DNA of 64,000 nt from Colocasia esculenta. Lineage: Eukaryota > Streptophyta > Magnoliopsida > Alismatales > Araceae. The position numbers and the translations under genes are program-made. Position 1 is the stretch's first letter. Each line of letters opens with the position of its first letter. A model generated the notes under the pieces. It did no database searches. It saw only the letters and a program-made list of their open reading frames with translations, and was not told the origin of the DNA. The stretch is taken from contig CM024758.1 in assembly GCA_014218235.1 (NCBI GenBank), positions 101,283,698 through 101,347,697 on the forward strand, given 5' to 3'. Below are positions 44,209 through 56,233 of this stretch, piece by piece.

Positions 44209-47200
44209 TGTGACGGCCCTCATTATACCGGTACGGTTATACCAACCCACGTCGGTATAGTGAGCGTCATCACAGTGGGACATTTACCCAACAATACATT
44301 TAGCTGAGATACACGTGAATATAAGAACAGAGTAGCGGAAGTAAAAAGAACTACTGTCTTCATTCATTCATCATCCACATTTAGCATACATGAAATTGCA
44401 ATAACATTAAAGAACTTAAAAGTTCACATGATTTAAATTGCTAAAAATTTAATACATAGATGTCCACCATTATACATTCTTTCCATGATAACGCTAATAC
44501 AACGTTCAATTTACATACTCTGAAACGTAAAAGTCACAAAGTGCTCCAAAGACTAATCTCCGCGCTCGGAGTCTGTCTCCACCGTCTCCTCCAACGGTGC
44601 CACGTCACCAACTACACCTGTACGCCGAAGCAAGTAGTGAGTCTAAAGACTCAGCAAGTAACACCACTCATACCATACACGTACATGTCATAGTAGGCTC
44701 TACACACACCATTGCAAAAACTCAACATGTATCATGCTTAACGTTTGAAATGAATAACCAACATGATAATTCTATAAGTAAACACATGATGCATGCTTTC
44801 AGATTTCCTTATCAAGATAAATTCCTAACACGTGTTCTCTAATCATTCCTACTCATGAAATTCTACTTTGCATTTTAACTAAAACATGAAAGCACTTAGC
44901 ATGATTATCCTACGTACATGAAACAAAACACACCTAGCATGGAATCTACACATTCTTGTGCATGTACACGAACATTTTACATACTTTAACTTGCTGGTTT
45001 TCACATGATTTAGCAACCATAACCCTACACATGAGAGCTACAATGTTATTTAAAATACAACATGTGAACAACCAAACATGGAATTTTTGCACATACTTGT
45101 TAATTGTCCCTAGCATGGATTCTAGGCATTTTACACATATAACATGATCCTAACATAATGAAGCTACTGATTTAACATGGTTTCAGATTTGTCACAACAT
45201 GGATTACGATATCATATCCTCACATTTTGGTCTCACATTTTCTTTACACAAATTTCCAATTCACATAAATTGCACTTTACACATACACATTACACATTGT
45301 TCACTTTCACATTAACACATGAACACATTCACATTTACACTTTCACATTTAGTGCCGTGACACATAGTCCAAACCACCAAAGAAGGACACAACACATCAC
45401 ATCACATAGACGCCATTTAGGCAATACAATGGCAACTCTTGGACTGCGCAGACCGGGAGAACAAGTCTCCACCCTAACCAGTGGTACTTGTCCACCTCCA
45501 GGATTTCCCCCTAATGCCCTTAGGGTCACTTACACATTGAACCTTCTCAGGGGGACTTTTCCCTGATACGGTTCCACTGCCCTCTGTGGAAGCAATGTCA
45601 CACTTGGCACAATTTACACATTACACGTTTTTACCGTTTTAACACATAAGTTTACACATATCATTCTCATTTCTATTCACTTTCTCTCTCACATTCACAT
45701 TTCTCTGTTTTCCTAACATGACACTACAGATTTCAAAATCTACATTCAGGTAATTATCACCGATCAGGTCGGATTACACCTAAATCGAATTGTTTCACAT
45801 TGGCATGCATAAATTCACATTTACATGGAAAATTCATATTACATTAAATACTGGTCCAAATGACCTGAAACTTTAACCACATGTTAATTTTGGGTTTAGG
45901 ATTCCTCATGCAAATTTTCAGATTTTTCTGAACTAAAACGAAATTTCAGAAATTCAAACATCCATTTCTCATGCCATCCACCATTCAACTTAACATGGAA
46001 TTGTACACAAATCACCATCTTAGCAGCTTACTGTCTAAACCCTAGCATGCATGGAAATACGGAATTCATTCCCGAATTTATTGGACAACCATTAATTTAT
46101 GGAAGATTTATCATGACCTAGCATGATCTCTATTTTTCCTAAACAAATTTTGCAATAATTCACACAAGCATGGGAATAATCTCAGAAATTTAGAACAGGG
46201 ACTGAACCTCACATGCATAATCCTCACAAATTAGGGCATTTAGACTTGTCCTAAATCATGCAAACATGGTTTAACAAGATTAAAACTCATCACACATGTA
46301 TCTTCATGAAATAATTAAGTCCTATCATTCGTGATAATCCATCCACACACCACATCCACATCAACAATATACATAGCATATAAATGATTTACAGTATATC
46401 CTCCTCGTGAAACATATCGAAAATAGTCGTATAGAAGGGTAGAACAGCTTGTTGTTCTGCTCAGATGAACTTGGCGGCAAGCTATGGCCGTTAATTTCAT
46501 GTTAGCGGCATCATCGATGGACGCTAAGCATGATCTTAGCGGCAATGGGTATTGCCGTTAATGTCAGGTCTGTGCAGAACACAGACCCGAGCTCCAAAGA
46601 TGGGGTGAATTTGGGGGTCTAGGACACGAGGGAAAATACATAAAATTTGTAAAACCAACCTAGACACATACAGGGACGTTATGATAGGGTACTTGCCTCT
46701 AGAAAATTCACCAGATGGATCTAGGGCTCGGTGAAGCTCTCCTTGGGCTGTCCCAAGAAGCTCTTAGAAACACTTTACTCCGGTTCCTGAGCAAGCTCCA
46801 ATGCCTTCCGAGGTCGGGGAAGCCTTCCTCGTTGATCCAGCAAGCTCCTTGAAGCAGCAGGTGGCCGGATCAAGCTCCAGATGTTCGGATTTGGGCTGCA
46901 AAGTGGGGTTTTCACAGTCCGAAAAAGGTTTTCTCTCTTTTTCCTCTCCTTCCTCTTTGCAAAGGGGCAAAAGAAGGTTAGGGTGTAGAAATGGGTCTGA
47001 TTATAGAAGAGGGGTTCTCTGTCACGCAGGGGTGACAAGATGGCCTTTCAGACCGTTGGGACAGCTCCCCAATGGGTGAGTTGCCTTGCTTCCGAAATTT
47101 CTGGCTCTGCAACGCATGCAGGTCAGAGAAGTTGGCGTCCACATCGTTGGACGCTGGGATTAGTGTTGGCGTCCATGGGTGGACGCTGACACCACATCGA

Positions 47201-47462
47201 CGTCATGATATTGACGCCAATATGGCCTTCGGCCAGAAGTCTAAAACATGCAGAAATCCATGCACATCATGTATATATACATGTAATATCTATATAGTTT
47301 TGTGCACATACTACCATCAAGCATTACATACATTATTTATACCTAAGCTATACACATACACACATAAGTATACCACTAATACATACATAGATACATACAT
47401 ACGTACATATACGACACGAATTATTTACATGCAATAATGCAGCAAAATTCGAGGGCCTTACA
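44209..47462 (-). repeat. Gyp-6 3' LTR
   Basis: 3254 bp. Read on the sense strand it starts TGTAAGGCCCTCGAATTT and ends GGCCGTCACA like Gyp-2. It contains the palindrome TGAGTCTAAAGACTCA (44638-44653), the conserved GTACTTGTCCACCTCC block (about 45483), a low-complexity TTACACA tract (about 45240-45350) and the inverted repeat GCGTCCA-TGGG-TGGACGC (47169-47186). A weak sense-strand TATAAT lies at 47000-47005. Confidence 0.92.
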
Positions 47463-47478
47463 CCCTCTCCCCCTTAAA
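47463..47478 (-). promoter_or_regulatory. Gyp-6 polypurine tract
   Basis: The minus strand TTTAAGGGGGAGAGGG abuts the 3' LTR, the same as in Gyp-2 and Gyp-3. Confidence 0.85.
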
Positions 47479-47508
47479 AGAAACTTCGTCCTCGAAGTTA
47501 GAACGACA

Positions 47509-48330
47509 CTACTCAAACAAAAGGGGATACTTCTTCTTCATCGCATCCTCAAGCTCCCAAGTAGCCTCCTCTCGTGAGAAGTTCCGCCATAGAACTTTCA
47601 CCGACGCAATACTCTTGTTCCGGAGATGCTGAACCTTCCGGTCAAGAATAGCTACTGGTTGCTCGACATACGAAAGATCTGGCTGGATCTCCACTGGCTC
47701 ATGACTAATCACATGAGACGGATCTCGGACATACTTCCTGAGCATAGATACGTGGAATACAGGGTGAACGCTAGCCAAAGCTGGGGGTAATGCTAGCTCA
47801 TATGCCACGCTGCCCAAACGTCTGAGAATCTCATATGGGCCAATGAACCTAGGGCTCAACTTACTATGCCGGCCAAATCTGACGACACCACGAGTAGGCG
47901 ATATCTTCAAGAAGACATGATCGCCAACCTCGAACTCAAATCCTTCTCCTGTTGTCGGCATAACTCTTCTGCCTATCCTGTGCCGCAACAAGCCTCTTCC
48001 TGATAAGCTGGATCTTATCCGAAGTTTCCTGAACTAACTCCGGTCCGATCAACTGCCTATCACCAGTCTCCTCCCAACATAAAGGAGATCTGCAGGGCCT
48101 ACCATACAACGCTCGAATGGAGCCATACCAATACTCGCATGAAAGCTGTTGTTGTATGCGAACTCCACAAGAGGTAAATGACGCTCCCAATCATCCTTCC
48201 AATCCAAACACACGCTCTCAACATATCCTCGAGCGTCTGGATAGTCCTCTCGGACTGTCCATCGGTCTGGGGATGAAACGCCGAACTGAGCTTCAGTTCC
48301 GAACCTAAAGCATCCTGAAGACCCTTCCAC
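47509..48330 (-). pseudogene. Gyp-6 integrase C-terminus and chromodomain
   Basis: The chromodomain and GPY/F module are intact in the frame 47991-47509 (SPRFIGPYEIL; AILDRKVQHLRNKSI; ATWELEDAM), ending TAG at 47509. Upstream, single-base changes near 47940, 48110 and 48220 split the end of the integrase core over three frames (48330-48049, 48190-47936). Confidence 0.85.
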
Positions 48331-49430
48331 AGCCTCGAAGTGAATCTCGGATCTCGATCCGAAATGATCGACTTCGGCACACCATGCAATCTAATGATAC
48401 CACTAACATACAATCTAGCTAAACTCTCTACTGACTGCTTCTTCTTCATAGGCAAGAAATGAGCAGTCTTCGAGAATCTATCTACAACTACCCAAATCGA
48501 GTCATTGCCCCTTCTAGATCGAGGCAAACCCGAAACGAAGTCCATAGTGACAGCTTCCCACTTCCACACTGGGATATCCATCCTCTGCATAAGGCCGGAT
48601 GGTCGCTGTCGCTCGGCCTTCACTTGCTGACACACTAGACATCTAGACACATAATCCGCAACATCCTTCTTCATGCCGGACCACCAAAATGATCTCTTCA
48701 GGTCTTGATACATCTTAGTGTTACCCGGATGAATAGAGAATCGCGATCTATGAGCCTCCGCTAACACATGCTCACGGACATCTACCAAATCAGGGACACA
48801 AACACGGTGCTGAAATCTAATCACACCGTCCTCATCACGAGCAATGCCTGCCTTGCCCACTAACTCTAAGAGTCTAGGGTCGGCTCCCTGTTGCTCGATC
48901 ACCTCATCCAAAACCGAGGACCTAAGAGATAACTGAACTACAAAAGCCTGACATAGCGGTGGCTCTAACTCAGTCAACGCGCAAGCCGCATCCTCCAACA
49001 TCTTCCAGTCTTGCTGGAGAGATGGCCTCTTTCTACTCAGCGCATCCGCTACAACATTCGCCTTTCCAGGGTGATACTGAAGGTCGAAGTCATAGTCCTT
49101 CAAGAACTCAATCCATATTCTCTGCCTCAGGTTTAACTCCTTTTGGGAGAAAAGATACTTCAAGCTCTTGTGGTCGGTAAACACCTCAAATCTGACACCA
49201 TAAAGATAGTGCCTCCAGATCTTTAGTGCATGAACCACTGCTGCGAGCTCCAAGTCATGAGTCGGATAGTTCTTCTCATGCTCCTTCAACTGACGAGAAG
49301 CATAAGCCACTACCCTTTCTTGCTGCATGAGCACACAGCCTAAACCAATCCGAGACGCATCCGTGTAGATAGCAAAGCCCTCTACACCGCTCGGTAAACT
49401 AACACCGGGGCTGACGTGAGCTTAGTCTTC
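48230..49430 (-). pseudogene. Gyp-6 RNase H and integrase core
   Basis: The frame open from 49334 runs through RNase H (THDLELAAVVHALKIWRHYL; FTDHKSLKYLF), the integrase zinc region (HPGNTKMYQDLKRSFWW; SRCLVCQQVKAE) and the core with VVVDRFSKTAHFLP and IISDRDPRF, up to QSERTIQTLED. A frameshift near 49390-49430 separates it from RT, and one near 48220 separates it from the C-terminus. The Asp residues of the active site are kept. Confidence 0.9.
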
Positions 49431-51175
49431 AATAATTGAAAACTACTCTCACACTTCTCGGACCAAACAAACTTCACTCCCTTTCTGGTAAGCTGAGTCA
49501 AAGGGGCGGCGATGGATGAAAATCCCTCAATGAATCGCCGATAGTAACCAGCTAAACCGATAAAACTACGAATCTCCGAAGGGGTCTTGGGAATCTCCCA
49601 ATCCATAACTGCCTGGACCTTTGCTGGATCAACTGCAACACCAGCACCGGAGATAACATGCCCGAGGAAATGAACCTCGCGCAACCAAAAATCGCACTTG
49701 CTGAATTTAGCATACAGCTTGTGCTCACGAAGAACCTCTAACACTACCCTCAAATGCTGACGGTGGGTGGCCTCATCCGGAGAGTAGACCAACACATCGT
49801 CAATAAACACTACGACAAAGCTATCTAAATAAGGCCTAAACACCCTGTTCATGAGATCCATGAACGCTGCAGGGGCATTGGTCAATCCGAAAGGAAGGAC
49901 CAAAAACTCATAATGTCCATAACGGGTTCTAAACGCCGTCTTGGACACATCCTCACTCCGAATCCTCAACTGATGATAACCAGATCGCAAATCAATCTTA
50001 GAAAAGACTGATGCCTCTCGCAACTGGTCAAACAAATCATCAATACGAGGTAAGGGATACCTGTTCTTCACAGTCACTTGGTTCAACTTCCTATAGTCAA
50101 TGCATAACCTAAGTGACCCGTCTTTCTTCTTGACGAACAATACAGGTGCGCCCCAAGGGGAAACACTAGGGCGAATAAATCCCTTATCAAGCAACTCTTG
50201 CAACTGCCTCCTCAACTCGGCTAACTCCGCAGGTGCCATCCGATATGGAGCCTTCGAGATAGGAGAGGTGCCTGGAAGCAACTCTATGGTAAACTCTATC
50301 TCTCTATCCGGTGGCAATCCAGACAAGTCATCAGGAAAGACATCTGGAAAATCCTGCACTACCTCAATCTCCGCAAGAGTAGGTGACTCATCAGCCTCTG
50401 GTACTAACACCACGCTGGCAAGAAAAGCGTCACAACCCTTGTTTACCATGCGCATCGCCTTCATGGCAGAGATGACTAACTTTCCCGCCCAGTTCCTTGG
50501 CAAGGGGTGAGAGAACTCGTCCTCACCAGGAATGCGGAAAACGATCCTCTTCCGACGACAATCCACTAACGCATAGTGCTCCTCTAGCCAATCCAGACCA
50601 AGAATAGCATCATAGTCCTTCATCTTTAGCAAGAAGAAACACCCATCTAGGACTCTATCCTCAATGCACACAGGTAACGACGGAATGCACTTCCTAGTCG
50701 ATACCGTACCCGCAGGGGTGTGCACAGACAAAGGGACCTCTAACTCCTCAGACTCTATGCCTGACTCTAGGGCTAACTGCCTAGCGAACCGCTCGGAAAT
50801 GAACGAGTGAGTAGCACCCGTATCAAACAAAACCCGAGCGTGCACACCTAAAAGCAAAACCGTACCTTCGGTGACATGCTCCGCCTGCTCGGCGTCCTCG
50901 CGAGCTAAAGCAAACACTCGAGCTGGGGCTCGAGGCCTTCCTGGTCTTCCTGTAGCTGGCGCGGCTGCCGCTACTGCTGGGGCTGGCGCTCCGCGCTGAA
51001 CTCCTTGCTGAAGTCTTGGGCAATCTTTGATCTTGTGGTCGCTGCTCCCGCACTTCAAGCATCTACCCGCTACCAACCAACACTCGGTACCACCGTGTGT
51101 CTTCCCACAGTGGGGACACTCTTTCTTCACACCAGGGGAACGTACAGAAGGTACCTGAGAACTGCCGACTGCCAC
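49382..51175 (-). CDS. Gyp-6 zinc knuckles, protease and reverse transcriptase (597 codons open)
   Basis: The longest open frame in the window. In order: CPHCGKTHGGTEC and CLKCGSSDHKIKDC (about 51130-51000), protease FDTGATHSFIS (about 50825-50790), RT with SPWGAPVLFVKKKDGSLRL, KIDLRSGYHQL, PFGLTNAPAAFMDLM and an intact catalytic FIDD near 49800, then SFIGLAGYYRRFIEGF. The Gag knuckles and protease are in one frame, so this family makes Gag-Pol as a single fusion. It ends at a frameshift just before RNase H. The Met at 51175 is internal; an upstream frameshift near 51170 separates it from gag. Confidence 0.9.
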   Translation of the reverse strand: MAVGSSQVPSVRSPGVKKECPHCGKTHGGTECWLVAGRCLKCGSSDHKIKDCPRLQQGVQRGAPAPAVAAAAPATGRPGRPRAPARVFALAREDAEQAEHVTEGTVLLLGVHARVLFDTGATHSFISERFARQLALESGIESEELEVPLSVHTPAGTVSTRKCIPSLPVCIEDRVLDGCFFLLKMKDYDAILGLDWLEEHYALVDCRRKRIVFRIPGEDEFSHPLPRNWAGKLVISAMKAMRMVNKGCDAFLASVVLVPEADESPTLAEIEVVQDFPDVFPDDLSGLPPDREIEFTIELLPGTSPISKAPYRMAPAELAELRRQLQELLDKGFIRPSVSPWGAPVLFVKKKDGSLRLCIDYRKLNQVTVKNRYPLPRIDDLFDQLREASVFSKIDLRSGYHQLRIRSEDVSKTAFRTRYGHYEFLVLPFGLTNAPAAFMDLMNRVFRPYLDSFVVVFIDDVLVYSPDEATHRQHLRVVLEVLREHKLYAKFSKCDFWLREVHFLGHVISGAGVAVDPAKVQAVMDWEIPKTPSEIRSFIGLAGYYRRFIEGFSSIAAPLTQLTRKGVKFVWSEKCESSFQLLKTKLTSAPVLVYRAV

Positions 51176-51626
51176 GGTCGCTGCGGTGTCTGGTACACCG
51201 TTTTCTTCTTGTCTTGCCGCTGGAATGTCGCTGCTGGCCTCTTCTGCGAAGCCTTCTTTTCCTCCAGATATTGCTCCATCTCTCCCTCCTGCCTACAGGC
51301 AGCACTGAGGGCCTCGTCCAACGTGCGGTGGTCAAACGCCACGAGTCTCGTCCGCAGTGATGGCTTGAGTCCCATCACGAACTTCTTTGTCTTCCTCCGC
51401 TCGTCTGCCACGATATGAGGTGCATATTTAGAAAGTTCAGAAAATCTTGCCTCATATTCCAGCACGGTCATGGAGCCTTGAGCCAAAGATAGGAATTCCT
51501 GCTCCATCCGATCTTGCACATGCTCGGGGACGAACTTGGCCCGAAAGAGCCTTGCGAACTCGTCCCAAGCAACGTCGATTCAAATCGGGTACGCAGCAAT
51601 GAAGCCCACCATACATCAGCTCTTTC

Positions 51627-51703
51627 CTGCAATACACCTTCATAAGCTCCAACTAACAGTCCTAACTAAACAAAACATACAATCATACAAAATCAACACA
51701 TAC
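51627..51703 (-). other. Probable gag intron 2 (Gyp-6)
   Basis: 77 bp, sense strand CTACAG|GTATGTG to GTATTGCAG|GAAAGAG. GTATGTG is a better plant donor than the GTAGAC of Gyp-2. It sits at the same codon as in Gyp-2. Confidence 0.72.
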
Positions 51704-51898
51704 CTGTAGCATGTAGGTGGCCAATGTAACCTTATCCTCCTCTGCACACCTGATGGCTCGGAAGATCTTTTCTATCTCCCTCATCCAGCTTTCAGCCAAC
51801 AACGGATCGCTCTCCCCCTTAAAAGAGGGTGGCAGCATCCTCTTGAATCTCTCCATGGTAGAAGGTCCACCATGGTCCTGAGCTGGTACTTGAGCCTG

Positions 51899-51979
51899 CT
51901 ACATCACAACAAGCAATATACAATCAACATAATATCACATAATTAAATAAACAACTATAAATCATTTTATTAGTCTAAC
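51899..51979 (-). other. Probable gag intron 1 (Gyp-6)
   Basis: 81 bp, sense strand CTCAG|GTTAGACTAATAA to GTGATGTAG|CAG, with in-frame stops. It sits at the same codon boundary as in Gyp-2, although the intron sequence has diverged more than the exons. Confidence 0.72.
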
Positions 51980-52356
51980 CTGAGCCTCCAACTGTGCCTG
52001 GAGTGCTGCCTGGGTATGAGCCTGCGTCTGCATGGCTTGCACCAGACCTTGCATGAATACTCCATAATCCACAGGTGGCGGTGGGGGAAGTACAGGACCT
52101 TGCGGTGCCGGGGCCTGCTGCTCCGCCCGCTCGTCACGTCGCGGCTCGTCCTCACGGGCCGACGCTCCGCCACGCCTACCTCTCGAAGCCATGGCTGTAA
52201 TAAAATTTCAGCCACCATTAGAGCTAGGTTACTAAGTTTTCTAACCATTTTCTTATCTATCTTTCATTCCTTATTAATCAATTCTACACATGTGGACATA
52301 CTTAGCATGCAATGGGATGATGACTTATGTATATTCATGTGCAATCTCAACCGGTT

Positions 52357-52368
52357 GCTCTGATACCA
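52357..52368 (-). promoter_or_regulatory. Gyp-6 primer binding site
   Basis: Sense strand TGGTATCAGAGC, a full 12-base match to the initiator-Met primer site, five bases from the 5' LTR. The leader between it and the gag ATG (52192) has no other visible feature. Confidence 0.88.
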
Positions 52369-52373
52369 ATCTC

Positions 52374-55300
52374 TGTGACGGCCCTCATTATACCGGTACG
52401 GTTATACCAACCCACGTCGGTATAGCGAGCGTCATCACAGTGGGACATTTACCCAACAATACATTCAGCTGAGATACACGTGAATATAAGAACAGAGTAG
52501 CGGAAGTAAAAAGAACTACTGTCTTCATTCATTCATCATCCACATTTAGCATACATGAAATTGCAATAACATTAAAGAACTTAAAAGTTCACATAATTTA
52601 AATTGCTGAAAATTTAATACATAGATGTCCACCATTATACATTCTTTCCATGATAACGCTAATACAACGTTCAATTTACATACTATGAAACGCAAAAGTC
52701 ACAAAGTACTCCAAAGACTAATCTCCGCGCTCGGAGTCCGTCTCCACCGTCTCCTCCAACGGTGCCACGTCACCAACTACACCTGTACGCCGAAGCAAGT
52801 AGTGAGTCTAAAGACTCAGCAAGTAACACCACTCATACCATACACGTACATGTCATAGTAGGCTCTACACACACCATTGCAAAAACTCAACATGTATCAT
52901 GCTTAACGTTTGAAATGAATAACCAACCATGATAATTCTATAAGTAAACACATGATGCATGCTTTCAGATTTCCTTATCAAGATAAATTCCTAACACGTG
53001 TTCTCTAATCATTCCTACTCATGAAATTCTACTTTGCATTTTAACTAAAACATGAAAGCACTTAGCATGATTATCCTACGTACATGAAACAAAACACACC
53101 TAGCATGGAATCTACACATTCTTGTGCATGTACACGAACATTTTACATACTTTAACTTGCTGGTTTTCACATGATTTAGCAACCATAACCCTACACATGA
53201 GAGCTACAATGTTATTTAAAATACAACATGTGAACAACCAAACATGGAATTTTGTGCACATACTTGTTAATTGTCCCTAGCATGGATTCTAGGCATTTTA
53301 CACATATAAACATGATCCTAACATAATGAAGCTACTGATTTAACATGGTTTCAGATTTGTCACAACATGGATTACAATATCATATCCTCACATTTTGGTC
53401 TCACATTTTCTTTACACAAATTTCCAATTCACATAAATTGCACTTTACACATACACATTACACATTGTTCACTTTCACATTAACACATGAACACATGCAC
53501 ATTTACACATTCACATTTACACTTTCACATTTAGTGCCGTGACACATAGTCCAAACCACCAAAGAAGGACACAACACATCACATCACATAGACGCCATCT
53601 AGGCAATACAATGGCGACTCTTGGACTGCGCAGACCGGGAGAACAAGTCTCCACCCTAACCAGTGGTACTTGTCCACCTCCAGGATTTCCCCCTAATGCC
53701 CTTAGGGTCACTTACACATTGAACCTTCTCAGGGGGACTTTTCCCTGATACGGTTCCACTGCCCTCTGTGGAAGCAATGTCACACTTGGCACAATTTACA
53801 CATTACACATTTTTACCGTTTTTAACACATAAGTTTACACATATCATTCTCATTTCTATTCACTTTCTCTCACACATTCACATTTCTCTGTTTTCCTAAC
53901 ATGACACTACAGATTTCAAAATCTACATTCAGGTAATTATCACCGATCAGGTCGGATTACACCTAAATCGAATTGTTTCACATTGGCATGCATAAATTCA
54001 CATTTACATGAAAATTCATATTACATTAAATACTGTCCAAATGACCTGAAACTTTAACCACATGTTAATTTCGGGTTTAGGATTCCTCATGCAAATTTTC
54101 AGATTTTTCTGAACTAAAACAAAATTTCAGAAATTCAAACATCCATTTCTCATGCCATCCACCATTCAACTTAACATGGAATTGTACACAAATCACCATC
54201 TTAGCAGCTTACTGTCTAAACCCTAGCATGCATGGAAATACGGAATTCATTCCCAAATTTATTGGACAATCCATAAATTTATGGAAGATTTATCATGACC
54301 TAGCATGATCTCTATTTTTCCTAAACAAATTTTGCAATAATTCACACAAGCATGGGAATAATCTCAGAAATTTAGAACAGGGACTGAACCTCACATGCAT
54401 AATCCTCACAAATTAGGGCATTTAGACTTGTCCTAAATCATGCAAACATGGTTTAACAAGATTAAAGCTCATCACACATGTATCTTCATGAAATAATTAA
54501 GTCCTATCATTCGTGATAATCCATCCACACACCACATCCATCACATCAACAATATACATAGCATATAAATGATTTACAGTATATCCTCATCGTGAAACAT
54601 ATCAAAATAGTCGTATAGAAGGGCAGAACAGCTTGTTGTTCTGCTCAGATGAACTTGGCGGCAAGCTATGGCCGTTAATTTCATGTTAGCGGCATCATCG
54701 ATGGACGCTAAGCATGATCTTAGCGGCAATGGGTATTGCCGTTAATGTCAGGTCTGTGCAGAACACAGACCCGAGCTCCAAAGATGGGGTGAATTTGGGG
54801 TCTAGGACACGAGGGAAAATACATAAAATTTGTAAAACCAACCTAGACACATACAGGGACGTTATGAGTAGGGTACTTGCCTCTAGAAAATTCACCAGAT
54901 GGATCTAGGGCTCGGTAAGCTCTCCTTGGGCTGTCCCAAGAAGCTCTTAGAAACGCTTTACTCCGGGTTCCTGAGCAAGCTCCAGTGCCTTCCGAGGTCG
55001 GGGAGGCCTTCCTCGTCGATCCAGCAAACTTCTTGAAGCAGCAGGTGGCCGGATCAAGCTCCAGAAGTTTGGATTTTAGGCTGAAAGGAGTGGGGTTTCT
55101 CACAGTCCGAAAATAGGTTTTCTCTCTTTTTTTCCCTCTCCTTCCTCTCTTGCAAAGGGGCAAAAGATGTGTTAGGGCTGTAGAAATGTGCCTGATTATA
55201 GAAGAGGGGTTCTCTTGTCACGCAGGGGTGACAAGATGGCCTTTCAGACCGTTGGGGACAGCTCCCCAATGGGTGAGTTGCCTTGATTCCAGAATTTCTG

Positions 55301-55659
55301 GCTCTGCAACGCATGCAGGTCAGAGAAGTTGGCGTCCACATCGTTGGACGCTGGGATTAGTGTTGGCGTCCATGGGTGGACGCTGACACCACATCGACGT
55401 CATGATATTGACGCCAATATGGCCTTCGGCTAGAAGTCTAAAACATGTATAAACCCATGCACATCATGTATATATACATGTAATATCTATATAGTTTTGT
55501 GCACACACTACCATCAAGCATTACATACATTATTTATACCTAAGCTATACATATACACACATAAGTATACCACTAATACATACGTAGATACATACATACG
55601 TACATATACGATACGAATTATTTACATGCAATAATGCAACAAACTTTGAGGGCCTTACA
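52374..55659 (-). repeat. Gyp-6 5' LTR
   Basis: 3286 bp, highly similar to the 3' LTR with small indels (for example near 53505 and 54540). It has the same internal blocks, and ends at the TGTAT duplication (55660-55664). Confidence 0.92.
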
Positions 55660-55664
55660 TGTAT

Positions 55665-56170
55665 ACAGTGTGTAACCTAGCTAGAGGTTAGTGTCTAGCA
55701 GAACCTTGTTGGGGTTTGTACCAACAGGACCTAGCTGGGGGTTTAAGTCTAGCAGAACCGCACTGGGGTTTGTTCCAGGAGGTTTACTTCTGAACCTGTA
55801 AAAGAAGTAGGTTTGCTTCTGAGCCTAGAAAAGAAGTGGGCTGCCTTCTTGCCCGGGAAAGAGAAGAAGACCTGGTGGGGTATCCAGGGTGTTGTAGTGT
55901 CCTTGAAGGGAACTGTACCTTCGGTTAGTGAAATCCCAAGAGTTTGCTTGGGGACTGGACGTAGGACTTCCATGTGGGAAGGGCCGAACCATGATAAATC
56001 TCCCGTGTCCTTTTATGTGATTGTTCTTTTTCTTCCGCACTGCCACTCTTCATCACACTAACACTAACCAAACTTTTAAGTGTTCACGTTTTGATTTTAG
56101 ATTTCAGAAAAACCTATTTACCCCCCCCCCCCCTCTAGGTTACCTTGCTGCCGTACATAAAGGGCCAACA
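55665..56170 (+). repeat. Cop-5 left LTR, second part
   Basis: It continues the LTR interrupted at 44208. It holds the hairpins CCTTGTTGG...CCAACAGG (about 55705-55730) and CCCAAG-AGTTTG-CTTGGG (55935-55952), the block GACGTAGGA (about 55958) and CCGAACCATGATAA (about 55983), a run of about 14 C (about 56120-56134) and the end GGGCCAACA. Confidence 0.9.
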
Positions 56171-56172
56171 AG

Positions 56173-56184
56173 TGGTATCAGAGC
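56173..56184 (+). promoter_or_regulatory. Cop-5 primer binding site
   Basis: TGGTATCAGAGC two bases after the LTR end, complementary to initiator-Met tRNA. Confidence 0.87.
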
Positions 56185-56233
56185 GGATCTCTGATCATTC
56201 AAAGAAGATCTAACGATCTTAGAGTAAAGATCC

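Larger units (their letters stand above)
51176..52192 (-). pseudogene. Gyp-6 gag with two probable introns
   Basis: Exon 1 52192-51980 (213 nt), exon 2 51898-51704 (195 nt), exon 3 from 51626. Exon 1 and 2 lengths are identical to Gyp-2. The protein starts MASRGRRGGASARED and shows FKRM.PPSFKGESDPL and ERADVWW. A deletion of about 13 bp near 51588 and a one-base loss near 51170 break exon 3. The segment 51519-51176 (MEQEFLSLAQGSMTVLEYEA) is clean between them. Confidence 0.8.
44209..55659 (-). mobile_element. Gyp-6: full-length Tekay-like chromovirus, innermost element
   Basis: It is flanked by TGTAT (44204-44208 and 55660-55664). 5' LTR 55659-52374, interior 52373-47463, 3' LTR 47462-44209; 11.45 kb in all. 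All domains are present with few disruptions, and about eight substitutions by eye separate the LTRs over their first 480 bp. It is therefore the youngest insertion by position and among the best preserved. Confidence 0.93.
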
